Assembly (NCBI GenBank): GCA_032119475.1 | Contig: JAUMCA010000104.1 | Span: 1 to 15,005 of the forward strand | DNA length: 15,005 nucleotides | Source of the DNA: F1-60-MAGs149 sp032119475 | GTDB taxonomy: Bacteria > Actinomycetota > Thermoleophilia > Gaiellales > F1-60-MAGs149 | Direction of reading: 5' to 3' | Shown: in pieces, positions 1 through 6,775 of the stretch | Layout: the number at the start of each line of letters is the position of its first letter | Position numbering within the stretch: the stretch's first letter is position 1 | The notes under the pieces: model-generated | What the model was told of the DNA's origin: nothing | What the model saw: only the letters and a program-made list of their open reading frames with translations | Databases searched by the model: none | Program-made: the position numbers and the translations under genes

Positions 1-121
1 AGTACGCGGTCGCCAGCCCGTGCAGGCCGCCGCCGACGATGACCGCCTCGTAGGTGGCCTTCGGCTCGGGGTTCCGCCAGAGGAACTCGGGGTTGTGCAG
101 TGCGTACTCGTTGGGATGCAT
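1..121 (-). CDS. soxB: Sarcosine oxidase beta subunit, N-terminal 40 codons (runs off left edge)
   Basis: Only the first 40 codons are present. They read MHPNEYALHNPEFLWRN, then a Rossmann dinucleotide-binding start, VIVGGGLHGLATAY (residues 27-40). The HNPEFLWRNPEP lead-in and the GGGxHG form of the FAD loop are typical of the beta subunit of heterotetrameric sarcosine oxidase rather than the monomeric enzyme. In that family the enzyme oxidatively demethylates sarcosine to glycine in the cytoplasm, with the one-carbon unit passed to tetrahydrofolate or released as formaldehyde. The start is the ATG at 121-119, preceded on the minus strand by GGAGAAG at Shine-Dalgarno distance. A TTGACA/TACAGT promoter lies upstream. 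The delta, alpha and gamma genes would be expected beyond the left edge. Family assignment is firm for so short a piece; the catalytic part is not visible. Confidence 0.85.
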   Translation of the reverse strand, partial: MHPNEYALHNPEFLWRNPEPKATYEAVIVGGGLHGLATAY

Positions 122-149
122 GGGCGCTTCTCCGCGACTGGCCGTCGAA

Positions 150-161
150 CTGACATTTCAG
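150..161. promoter_or_regulatory. Candidate operator at the soxB transcription start
   Basis: CTGACATTTCAG has symmetric 4-bp arms (CTGA/TCAG) around a 4-bp centre. It sits immediately downstream of the soxB -10 box and over the likely transcription start, where a repressor would act. The arms are short, so chance is possible; no regulator gene is visible to pair with it. Confidence 0.3.
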
Positions 162-191
162 ACTGTAGGGCCGATCGCCGCCCGCTGTCAA
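162..191 (-). promoter_or_regulatory. Sigma70-type promoter of soxB
   Basis: On the minus strand a perfect -35 TTGACA (191-186) is followed after 18 bases by the -10 box TACAGT (167-162), with the soxB ATG 40 bases beyond. The predicted transcription start, near 155, falls within the small symmetric site at 150-161. This is the best consensus promoter in the window. Confidence 0.7.
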
Positions 192-221
192 CCCCCGCGC
201 ACCGCTCACCGGCCGAGGACC

Positions 222-267
222 GCGCAGGCGGACATTTTCGGCCCGGGCCGAAAATGTCCGCCTGCGC
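222..267. repeat. Perfect 46-bp palindrome, copy 1 of the CCCGGG-centred repeat
   Basis: The 23-base arms are perfectly complementary with no loop; the axis lies between 244 and 245 inside CCCGGG. The core arm is GCGGACATTTTCGGCCC, and here the symmetry continues outward by six more bases. The same 34-bp core recurs at 361-394. It lies between two divergent genes (soxB and the DUF2892 gene), so it is not at a gene end and is unlikely to be a terminator. A dispersed REP-like element or a protein-binding site are both possible. Both copies have CCGAGGAC a short distance upstream (213-220 and 349-356). Confidence 0.85.
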
Positions 268-360
268 TCAGCCCGAGGCCTGCATGCCCGAGCGGGCCCA
301 GTCAGCTGCGCCACGGACCGCGCGAAGACCGGCGTGCGCGCCAGGCAACCGAGGACGAGG

Positions 361-394
361 GCGGACATTTTCGGCCCGGGCCGAAAATGTCCGC
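361..394. repeat. Perfect 34-bp palindrome, copy 2 of the CCCGGG-centred repeat
   Basis: This is identical base for base to the 34-bp core of the first palindrome (228-261), with the axis between 377 and 378. The flanks differ apart from the upstream CCGAGGAC, so the conserved unit is essentially the palindrome itself. The copies are 133 bases apart, axis to axis. Confidence 0.85.
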
Positions 395-470
395 TTGGGC
401 CGCGGTCGGCGGTGAGCCATGCCCGCTTCGCTCGCCTGCGCGCGGCGAGCCGAGCTCGACAGGCTCCGAC

Positions 471-499
471 TTGCGTGATGACCCCCTCCGTGTTACAAC
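471..499 (+). promoter_or_regulatory. Promoter of the DUF2892-MMPL operon
   Basis: TTGCGT (471-476) is followed after 17 bases by TACAAC (494-499), a fair match to -35/-10 boxes at ideal spacing. The predicted start near 506 leaves a leader of about 30 bases before the ATG at 536. The -10 box overlaps the left arm of the inverted repeat at 496-525. Confidence 0.5.
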
Positions 500-525
500 T
501 TAACAGCCTTTTGGTTGTGAAGTTG
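496..525. promoter_or_regulatory. Candidate operator overlapping the -10 box of the DUF2892-MMPL operon
   Basis: Two 10-base arms, CAACTTAACA (496-505) and TGTGAAGTTG (516-525), are inverted repeats with a single mismatch, separated by 10 bases. The site covers the -10 box and start region and ends just before the ribosome binding site, as expected for a repressor of an efflux operon. It is AT-rich against the surrounding DNA. TetR-, MarR- and ArsR-type regulators commonly use such sites, but none is encoded next to it here. A 5'-UTR hairpin is an alternative reading. Confidence 0.45.
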
Positions 526-535
526 AGGAGAAGTG

Positions 536-781
536 ATGTCTGCGATCCACCCACCCACCCGCGCCCGCTCGATGACCTGGCCGCTCGAGCGCGTGCTCTT
601 CCTGCTCGCCGGCGTGATGACGCTCGCCAGCATCGCGCTCGCCGCTCTGGTGTCCCCCTGGTTTCTGCTGCTCACCGCGTTCGTCGGCCTCAATCAGCTG
701 ATGTACGTCGCGGCGGGCACGTGCGGTGCGGCCTTCGTGCTCCAGCGCGCGTTCGGCGTCCAGAAGGGGTGCGCACGATGA
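536..781 (+). CDS. Small YgaP-like (DUF2892) transmembrane protein
   Basis: This 81-residue protein starts at the ATG at 536, chosen because GAGGAG (525-530) precedes it at good Shine-Dalgarno spacing; the GTG at 533 is in frame but too close. After a short basic N-terminus, W15-P16-L17-E18-R19 opens the family signature. Two hydrophobic helices follow (about 20-39 and 42-60), separated by SPW, and then GTCGAAFVLQRAFG, equivalent to the GxCPxxxxLxxLG end of DUF2892 proteins. The family is an inner-membrane domain seen alone or fused to rhodanese (YgaP); its general role is poorly defined. Its stop overlaps the start of the MMPL gene (ATGA at 778-781), so the two are probably translationally coupled and the small protein may assist the exporter. 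Confidence 0.8.
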   Translation: MSAIHPPTRARSMTWPLERVLFLLAGVMTLASIALAALVSPWFLLLTAFVGLNQLMYVAAGTCGAAFVLQRAFGVQKGCAR

Positions 782-2901
782 CCGCCGTCGAGGCGATCCA
801 GGTCGGGCCGATCGGCCGGCTCGGCCGCTGGTCTGCGACGCACAAGAAGATCGTCGCCATCGCATGGCTGATCCTCGCCGTCGGACTCGGCTTCCTCGCG
901 CCACGCGCCGAGAAGGCGCTCAGCGGCGCCGGCTGGGAGGCCACCGGCTCGGAGTCGGTGGAGGCGCGCGACGTCGTGGCGCGCGAGTTCCAGGGGCTCG
1001 GCGGCAGCGCGATGATGGTCGTGCTGACGTCGTCATCCGCCACGGTCGACGACCCGGCGTACCAGAAGGCGATCGCCGACGTCACGACGATCCTCGAGGG
1101 CGACGAGGCGGTCTCGACGGTCGTCCCGCCGCAACCCGGCATGTCGCTCTCGGAGGATCGGCGCACCGCCGTCGTCCAGGGCGGCGCTGCGCTGACCCCG
1201 ACGGAGATGGTGCGCGCAGCCGACCGGCTCAAGGGCGACCTGGCGGCGGTCGGCAACGACCAGGTGACGGTCGCGCTGACCGGCGCGCCCGGCATGTGGA
1301 GCGACTTCAACGAGGCCAACAAGGAGGCCATGCTCAAGTCCGAGCTCTACTCCTGGCCCGTCACCCTCGCCATCCTGGTGCTCGCGTTCGGCAGCCTCGT
1401 CGCCGCCGGGCTCCCGCTGATGCTCACCATCCTCGGCCTGATGGCGACGGCCGGCAGCCTGTACCTCACCGCGCAGGTCTTCGACGTCTCGATCTGGGCG
1501 ATGAACTTCGCGATGATGTTCGCGCTCGCGCTCGGCATCGACTACGCGCTGTTCCTGGTGGTGCGGTTCCGCGCCGCCTTGCTCGGAAGCGACATGAAAC
1601 CGGTCGATGCCGTGGCTGTCGCGATGGATACGGCAGGCAAGGCCGTGCTGTTCAGCGGGATCACCGTCCTGATCTCCCTGACCGCCGTGATGCTCGTGCC
1701 GAGCCCCGCGTTCCGATCGATGGCGCTCGGGATCATGCTGAGCGTGATCTTCATCCTGCTCGCCACGCTCACGCTCCTGCCGGCGGTGCTCGCCAAGCTG
1801 GGCACGAACGTGAACCGCATCGCGCTCCCGTGGGCGCACGCCGGTGAGCATCGCTCCCCGCTCTTCGAGCGCTGGGGCACGTTCCTCTGGAAGCACCCGG
1901 TCGTCCCCGGCATCGCGGCGGTGGCCATCCTGCTCCTGCTTGCCATTCCCGTGCTCGGACTGCGCACCGGGATGCCGTCGATCAAGGTCGTCCCCGAGGG
2001 CGACTCGGCGCGGGTCGGATACGAGGCGATCCAGTCGGCGCTCGGACCGGGCGCTCCGGGTGCCCTGCAGGTGATCGCGCCGGCCGCTCAGGCCGCCGCG
2101 GTCGCGCGGACCGTGCAGGCCGATGCGGGCATCGCAGCCGTCATGCCGGCGATGCCGTCGCAAAACGGCGAGCTCGCGCTGCTCCAGGCGGTGCCGAAGA
2201 CGGACCCATCCGACCCGGCGATCGGCGACGCGATCGACCGGCTGCGGGACACGCTGCCGGAAGGCGTTCTGGTCGGCGGCGCGGCGGCCGAGAACCACGA
2301 CCTCGAGGTCGCGCTCGGCGACGCGACGCCGATCGTGATGGGCGTCGTCCTCGTGCTCGGCTTCCTCCTGCTCCTCGTCGCGCTGCAGGCACCGCTGATC
2401 GCCGCCATCGGCGTGGTCACGAACCTGCTCGCCGTCGGCGCCGCGTTCGGCGTGGCGAAGCTGATCTTCCAGGACGGCAACCTCGCCAGCCTCCTCGGCT
2501 TCGAGCACCAGGGCTTCCTCAACGCCTGGGGTCCCGTGTTCTTCTTCGCGATGATCTTCGCGATCTCGATGGACTACACCGTGTTCCTCCTCGCCTCGGC
2601 GAAGGAGCACTACGACAAGTCCGGCGATCCGAAGGAGGCCGCAATCGGCGGCATGGCCCATTCGGGCCGCGTGATCTTCGCCGCCGCGGCGGTGATGGTC
2701 GCGGTGTTCTTCACCTTCGCGATCTCGGGCCCGATCCCGCCGAAGGAGATGGGCATCATCCTCGGCATCGCCGTGCTCCTCGACGCACTGCTGATCCGGC
2801 TCCTCCTGATGCCGGTCGCCCTGCGCCTGTCGGGCCGCGCCGCCTGGTACCTGCCGAAGTGGTTGGACCGCATCCTGCCCGACGTGCGCTTCGGGCACTG
2901 A
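778..2901 (+). CDS. MMPL-family RND transporter
   Basis: This 707-residue membrane protein has the classic MMPL duplicated layout. The first half has TM1 (about 24-42), an extracytoplasmic domain (about 43-185) and a five-helix block. The second half has TM7 (about 375-395), a second extracytoplasmic domain (about 396-515) and a final helix block from about 518. The paired proton-relay motifs are both present: GIDYALF (D255-Y256) in the first half and SMDYTVF (D599-Y600) in the second. In MmpL3 the equivalent Asp-Tyr pairs couple proton flow to lipid export. The ATG at 778 is chosen because it overlaps the upstream stop as ATGA; in-frame sequence before it is not protein-like. The substrate cannot be read from sequence; lipids, siderophores or drugs are all possible. 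A strong hairpin follows the stop. Confidence 0.93.
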   Translation: MTAVEAIQVGPIGRLGRWSATHKKIVAIAWLILAVGLGFLAPRAEKALSGAGWEATGSESVEARDVVAREFQGLGGSAMMVVLTSSSATVDDPAYQKAIADVTTILEGDEAVSTVVPPQPGMSLSEDRRTAVVQGGAALTPTEMVRAADRLKGDLAAVGNDQVTVALTGAPGMWSDFNEANKEAMLKSELYSWPVTLAILVLAFGSLVAAGLPLMLTILGLMATAGSLYLTAQVFDVSIWAMNFAMMFALALGIDYALFLVVRFRAALLGSDMKPVDAVAVAMDTAGKAVLFSGITVLISLTAVMLVPSPAFRSMALGIMLSVIFILLATLTLLPAVLAKLGTNVNRIALPWAHAGEHRSPLFERWGTFLWKHPVVPGIAAVAILLLLAIPVLGLRTGMPSIKVVPEGDSARVGYEAIQSALGPGAPGALQVIAPAAQAAAVARTVQADAGIAAVMPAMPSQNGELALLQAVPKTDPSDPAIGDAIDRLRDTLPEGVLVGGAAAENHDLEVALGDATPIVMGVVLVLGFLLLLVALQAPLIAAIGVVTNLLAVGAAFGVAKLIFQDGNLASLLGFEHQGFLNAWGPVFFFAMIFAISMDYTVFLLASAKEHYDKSGDPKEAAIGGMAHSGRVIFAAAAVMVAVFFTFAISGPIPPKEMGIILGIAVLLDALLIRLLLMPVALRLSGRAAWYLPKWLDRILPDVRFGH

Positions 2902-2905
2902 CCGC

Positions 2906-2940
2906 GTGGGTGGGCCCGGCGGCGCGTCGGGCCCACCCAC
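2906..2940 (+). terminator. Strong hairpin after the MMPL gene
   Basis: A perfect 13-bp stem (GTGGGTGGGCCCG at 2906-2918 with its complement at 2928-2940) and a 9-base loop begin four bases after the MMPL stop codon. No T-run follows, as is common for high-GC actinobacterial terminators. Its placement fits the end of the DUF2892-MMPL operon. Confidence 0.65.
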
Positions 2941-3031
2941 TGCGTCGGCCGCTACGCGCTCACCCGGCGCAGCCCGCCGTCACCGGTCCCCGCGGGGTGC
3001 TCACACGCCTCGTCCTCTGAACGCCGGGGCA

Positions 3032-3037
3032 GTAGGC
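3032..3037 (+). promoter_or_regulatory. Leaderless-type -10 box (TAGGCT) of the alcohol dehydrogenase gene
   Basis: TAGGCT ends 8 bases before the ATG at 3046 by position (3037 to 3046) and there is no purine-rich ribosome binding site between them. This places the transcription start at or next to the A of ATG. No convincing -35 is visible. Confidence 0.5.
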
Positions 3038-3045
3038 TCCGCGTC

Positions 3046-4140
3046 ATGCGAACCGCCCGTGCTGCGCTCCTCCATGACTTCAACGCCCCGCTCCTGATCC
3101 ACGACGACCTCGTGGTCGACGACCCGCAGGACGGCGAGGTGCTCGTGCGCATGGGGGCCAGCGGCGTCTGCCGCTCCGACCTCCACACGATCGAATGGAC
3201 CGGCCGCGTCCCGGTCCCGTCCATGCTCGGCCACGAGGGGGCCGGCACCGTGGAGGCCGTCGGGCCGGGCGTGACGGGCCTCGCCGTCGGCGACCGCGTC
3301 GTGCTGGCCTGGGTCGCGCCGTGCGGCCACTGCCGGATGTGCGAGCGCGAGCGACCGGCCCTCTGCACGGAGCAGGGCGCGTACGAGACCGGGTTCGCGG
3401 TCGACGGCACCACGCGCTACTCCCTGCACGGCACGCCCGTCCACCACTACTCGTGCTCGACCTTCTCCGAGTACGCGGTCGTCCCGGAGGTCGCGGCGGT
3501 CAAGGTCGAGACGGCGCTGCCGTGGGAGCACCTCGCGCTCGTCGGCTGCGCGGTCACCACCGGCGTCGGGGCGGCCATCAACACGGCCAAGGTCGGGCCG
3601 GGCGACACGGTCGCCGTGCTCGGCTGCGGCGGCGTCGGCCTCAGCGCGCTGCAGGGTGCGCGCATCGCCGGTGCGGAGCGGATCATCGCGATCGACGCCA
3701 ACGAGGCGAAGCTCGGTCTCGCCCGGGAGCTGGGGGCGACCGACGTCGTCGACGCGGGCGCCGTCGACGCGGTCGAGGAGGTGCGCCGGCTGACCGGCGG
3801 CGTGGACCACGCCTTCGAGGCGCTCGGCATGCTGCAGACGATCGACCAGGCGATCCGCATGACCGGGCGCGGCGGGCAGACGACGCTGATCGGGATGGTC
3901 GAGGCCACCGACCTGACGGAGATCGCCTCCGTCGGGCTCGTCGTCGAGGAGCGCACCATCGCCGGCTCGTGGTACGGGACCTTCGTGCCGCAGCGCGACT
4001 GGCCGCGGATCGTCGGCTGGCTCGAGTCGGGCGAGCTGATGCTCGACCAGATGATCGAGCGCATCGAGCTCGACCAGGTCAACGAGGCCTTCGACCGGAT
4101 CCGCTCGAACGAGGCGGGCCGGCAGGTGATCGTGTTCTGA
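3046..4140 (+). CDS. Zinc-dependent medium-chain alcohol dehydrogenase
   Basis: This 364-residue protein matches the two-zinc class of medium-chain dehydrogenases (class III/NDMA-dependent type). The N-terminal GroES-like domain carries catalytic-zinc ligands C42 (GVCRSD), H63 (GHEGAG, 62-67) and C168 (GCAVTTG). The structural-zinc lobe has C93, C96, C99 and C107. The Rossmann part has GCGGVG at 193-198, and the strand-end acidic residue D217 (AIDAN) indicates NAD(H) rather than NADP(H). It should interconvert an alcohol and an aldehyde or ketone, or oxidise a thiol adduct of formaldehyde; the exact substrate is not readable. The ATG at 3046 lacks a Shine-Dalgarno sequence and appears leaderless. 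It lies upstream of a secreted protein and a copper amine oxidase, whose aldehyde products could be its substrates (inference). Confidence 0.9.
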   Translation: MRTARAALLHDFNAPLLIHDDLVVDDPQDGEVLVRMGASGVCRSDLHTIEWTGRVPVPSMLGHEGAGTVEAVGPGVTGLAVGDRVVLAWVAPCGHCRMCERERPALCTEQGAYETGFAVDGTTRYSLHGTPVHHYSCSTFSEYAVVPEVAAVKVETALPWEHLALVGCAVTTGVGAAINTAKVGPGDTVAVLGCGGVGLSALQGARIAGAERIIAIDANEAKLGLARELGATDVVDAGAVDAVEEVRRLTGGVDHAFEALGMLQTIDQAIRMTGRGGQTTLIGMVEATDLTEIASVGLVVEERTIAGSWYGTFVPQRDWPRIVGWLESGELMLDQMIERIELDQVNEAFDRIRSNEAGRQVIVF

Positions 4141-4154
4141 CCCGAGCCGATCGG

Positions 4155-4160
4155 TACGAT
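4155..4160 (+). promoter_or_regulatory. Leaderless-type -10 box (TACGAT) of the secreted-protein gene
   Basis: TACGAT is followed by exactly seven bases and then the ATG at 4168, with no ribosome binding site. It lies in the 27-base gap after the dehydrogenase stop, so the downstream gene may have its own promoter in addition to any read-through. Confidence 0.45.
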
Positions 4161-4167
4161 CGCCGTC

Positions 4168-4875
4168 ATGCGCATCCGCCTCGCCCTCACCGCCCTCGCG
4201 GCCCTGCTCTGCCTCGCGCCCGCCGCAGCGGCGCAGCAACCCGCGACCGACGTCGTGCTGAAGGCCCACGAGACGACGGTCGTCTCGTGGAACGGACCGG
4301 CGGGGCAGTCGTGGCAGGTGATCCTGATCGGCAAGCGCGGCCCGCAGGCGCTGCCCGTCACGACCAAGCGGCGGATCGCCGTCGACTACACGGACGTGGC
4401 CCCAGCGGCGACGTGGGGCCAGGACCTCGTCGCGCACGTGGCGCCGTGTGCCGCCCCGCAGGAGACCTACGAGGCGACGATCGGCACCACGACCGGCCTG
4501 TACGCCTTCTGCACCCCGCTCGCCGGTTCGTGGGCCGCGTCGGCCAGCGCGACGCTGCAGGGGCCGCCCGACCTGACCCTCAACAACGCCCGCACGCGAG
4601 GGCGCACGGTCGTCTGGCGCGTCGACCCGTCGAGGGCGTACGCGAAGCCGAGCGGCTACACCGTGCGGTGGCGCGAGGACGCCTGTCCCGCCGCGTCGTC
4701 GGAGGCCGCGCCGTGCCCGGGCCGCCGCCCCTGGAAGACCCAGCGCCTGCGCCCCAGCGCCACGTCCTTCGCGATCCCGGGCGCGACCTCCGACACCTAC
4801 TGGGAGATCGAGGTCGTCGCGCAGAGCGACGCCGGCCGCAGCACGCCGATGGAGATCGGCCTCTACGTCTCGTAG
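4168..4875 (+). CDS. Secreted protein of unknown function with possible Fn3-like C-terminal half
   Basis: I do not recognise a named family. The 235-residue product begins with a clear Sec signal peptide: MRIR, a hydrophobic stretch (5-17), then AAAA|QQ with likely signal peptidase I cleavage after A22. There is no lipobox cysteine at the site. The mature part looks like two beta-sandwich domains. The first (about 25-130) has a Cys pair, APCAAP and YAFC. The second (about 135-235) has the strand pattern of a fibronectin type III fold, GYTVRWRED then SDTYWEIEVVAQSDAG, with another Cys pair (DAC and APC) between. Two disulfides in an extracytoplasmic protein would fit. It is 27 bases after the dehydrogenase and 10 bases before the amine oxidase, in the same direction. 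No enzymatic motif is visible; a binding or scaffold role is only a guess. Confidence 0.75.
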   Translation: MRIRLALTALAALLCLAPAAAAQQPATDVVLKAHETTVVSWNGPAGQSWQVILIGKRGPQALPVTTKRRIAVDYTDVAPAATWGQDLVAHVAPCAAPQETYEATIGTTTGLYAFCTPLAGSWAASASATLQGPPDLTLNNARTRGRTVVWRVDPSRAYAKPSGYTVRWREDACPAASSEAAPCPGRRPWKTQRLRPSATSFAIPGATSDTYWEIEVVAQSDAGRSTPMEIGLYVS

Positions 4876-4878
4876 GCT
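4873..4878 (+). promoter_or_regulatory. Leaderless-type -10 box (TAGGCT) of the amine oxidase gene, overlapping a stop codon
   Basis: TAGGCT is followed by seven bases and then the ATG at 4886, with no Shine-Dalgarno sequence. Its first three bases are the TAG stop codon of the upstream secreted-protein gene, so the promoter and gene end share sequence. The hexamer is identical to the one before the dehydrogenase gene. Confidence 0.45.
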
Positions 4879-4885
4879 CACGGGC

Positions 4886-6775
4886 ATGACAGCGCATCCG
4901 CTCGACCCGCTCAGCGCCGACGAGCTCGCCGACGCGATCGCGATCCTGCGGCGCGAGCAGGGCCTGACGCGCGACCACCTGTTCGTCTTCACGCTGCTGG
5001 ACGAGCCGTCCAAGGACGTGCTCGCCGCCTGGTCGCCCGGCGATCCGATCGATCGCGCCGCGCGGATCACGGTGTGGGACCGCGCCGCGGGACTGCTCAT
5101 CGAGGCGGTGGTCGGACTCGACGGCAGCGTGCGCCGGTGGGACCCGCAGCCGGGCCAGAAGGCCGCGCTGCTCGGCCCCGAGGCGGACGCGTGCCTCGCC
5201 GCGGCGAAGTCCGACCCCCGCGTCGTCGAGGGTCTGCGCCGACGCGGCATCGCCTCGGTCGACGAGGTCCACATGGAGACGTGGCCGTTCGGCATCGACG
5301 TCCCCGCGCACCTCGACGACGGGCGCCGCCTGTTCTGGACGCCGATGTGGCACCGCCCGACCCCGGACGCGAACCAGTACGCGCACCCGATCGGCGGCCT
5401 GCACGCGATCGTCGCGATCGACACCGCCGAGGTCGTCGAGGTCGAGGACGCCGACGGCATCCCGACGCCGCAGACGCCCGGCGACTACCGCCTCCACCAG
5501 ACCGGCGGTCAGGTCGCGCTGAAGCCACTCGAGATCGTCCAGCCCGAGGGCGCGTCCTTCGTCGTCGACGGCTGGGAGGTTCGCTGGGAGCGCTGGCGCT
5601 TCCGGCTCGGCCACTGCCAGCGCGAGGGGCTCGTCATCCACGACGTCCGCTTCGACGACGAGGGCGTCGAGCGGAAGATCGCGCACCGGATGTCGATCGC
5701 CGAGCTCGTGATCCCGTACGGCGATCAGGGGATCAACGGTGCGGCCCGCAAGGCGGCCTTCGACACGGGCGAGTTCGGCTTCGGCAACTACACGAACTCG
5801 CTGACGCTCGGGTGCGACTGCCTCGGCGAGATCGTCTACCTGGACACCTGCATCGCGGACGCGGCAGGCGAGGTCCACACCACGACGAACGGGATCTGCC
5901 TCCACGAGGAGGACGTCGGGATCCTCTGGAAGCACACGGACACCGACGGCCACGTCGAGGTCCGCCGCGGTCGCCGCTTCGTCGCGTCGTCGTTCGCCAC
6001 GATCGACAACTACGAGTACGGCTACTTCTGGTACTTCCATCAGGACGGCACGATCGAGTTCGAGGCGAAGCTGACGGGCATCCTGCTGACCCGCGCCGGC
6101 ACGCCCGGCGGGGACCACCCGTCGTCGACGGAGATCGAGCCGGGCCTGCTCGCGCCGTACCACCAGCACCTGTTCTGCGCGCGGCTCGACCTCGACGTCG
6201 ACGGCACGGGGAACGCGGTCGTGGAGGTCGACTCCGTCGCCGCGCCGATGGGCCCGGACAACCCGGAGGGCAACATGTACACGACGCGCGAGACCGTCCT
6301 CGCGCGCGAATCCGCCGCCTGCCGCGAGGCCGACCTGCGCGCGAACCGCTACTGGAAGGTCGTCAACCCGACCCGCCGCAACCACATGGACCACCCGGTC
6401 GGCTACAAGCTGATGCCGACGAGCGTGACCTGGCCGACGGCGGACCCGGAATCGGTGATCGGCAAGCGGGCGCGGTTCATGTACCACCAGCTGTGGGTCA
6501 CGCCGCACCGCCCGGACGAGCTCTACCCCGCCGGCGACCACCCGTATCAGCACGCCGGCCTGGACGGCCTGCCGCGCTGGACGCAGGCCGATCGCCCGCT
6601 CGAGGACGAGGACGTCGTCCTCTGGTACACGTTCGGCACGAACCACATCCCGCGCCCGGAGGACTGGCCGGTGATGCCGGTCGAGCGCGCCGGCTTCCAC
6701 CTCAAGCCGGTCGGCTTCTTCCGCCGCAGCCCCGGCATCGACGTGGCGCCGAGCGAGCCGAAGCACTGCTGCTGA
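4886..6775 (+). CDS. Copper-containing primary-amine oxidase (topaquinone enzyme)
   Basis: This 629-residue protein carries a complete set of copper amine oxidase landmarks. The topaquinone precursor is Y376 in TIDNYEYGYF. The catalytic base is D293 in FDTGEFGFGNY, followed by SLTLGCDCLG. Copper ligands are H426 and H428 in YHQHLF, and H587 in NHIPRPEDWPVMP. Spacing between these residues is within one or two of the Arthrobacter globiformis enzyme. N2/N3-type domains occupy roughly residues 8-200; there is no signal peptide, so it is cytoplasmic. The family oxidises primary amines (for example tyramine, phenylethylamine or histamine) to aldehyde, ammonia and hydrogen peroxide, and makes its cofactor by self-processing with copper and oxygen. 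The product ends in HCC. The start ATG at 4886 is leaderless-like. Which amine it prefers cannot be told. Confidence 0.95.
   Translation: MTAHPLDPLSADELADAIAILRREQGLTRDHLFVFTLLDEPSKDVLAAWSPGDPIDRAARITVWDRAAGLLIEAVVGLDGSVRRWDPQPGQKAALLGPEADACLAAAKSDPRVVEGLRRRGIASVDEVHMETWPFGIDVPAHLDDGRRLFWTPMWHRPTPDANQYAHPIGGLHAIVAIDTAEVVEVEDADGIPTPQTPGDYRLHQTGGQVALKPLEIVQPEGASFVVDGWEVRWERWRFRLGHCQREGLVIHDVRFDDEGVERKIAHRMSIAELVIPYGDQGINGAARKAAFDTGEFGFGNYTNSLTLGCDCLGEIVYLDTCIADAAGEVHTTTNGICLHEEDVGILWKHTDTDGHVEVRRGRRFVASSFATIDNYEYGYFWYFHQDGTIEFEAKLTGILLTRAGTPGGDHPSSTEIEPGLLAPYHQHLFCARLDLDVDGTGNAVVEVDSVAAPMGPDNPEGNMYTTRETVLARESAACREADLRANRYWKVVNPTRRNHMDHPVGYKLMPTSVTWPTADPESVIGKRARFMYHQLWVTPHRPDELYPAGDHPYQHAGLDGLPRWTQADRPLEDEDVVLWYTFGTNHIPRPEDWPVMPVERAGFHLKPVGFFRRSPGIDVAPSEPKHCC

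Noticed and set aside
222..394. CRISPR array
   Set aside because: Only two repeat units, fully palindromic, with a 99-base interval and no cas gene nearby.
334..777. In-frame upstream extension of the MMPL ORF (long start at 334)
   Set aside because: It crosses both the second palindrome and the DUF2892 gene in another frame, is Arg/Ala-rich, and has no family similarity. The ATGA-coupled start at 778 explains the gene.
1033..2940. Long minus-strand open frame opposite the MMPL gene
   Set aside because: Highly charged D/E/H/R-rich text typical of the antisense frame of a GC-rich gene; no domain is recognisable.
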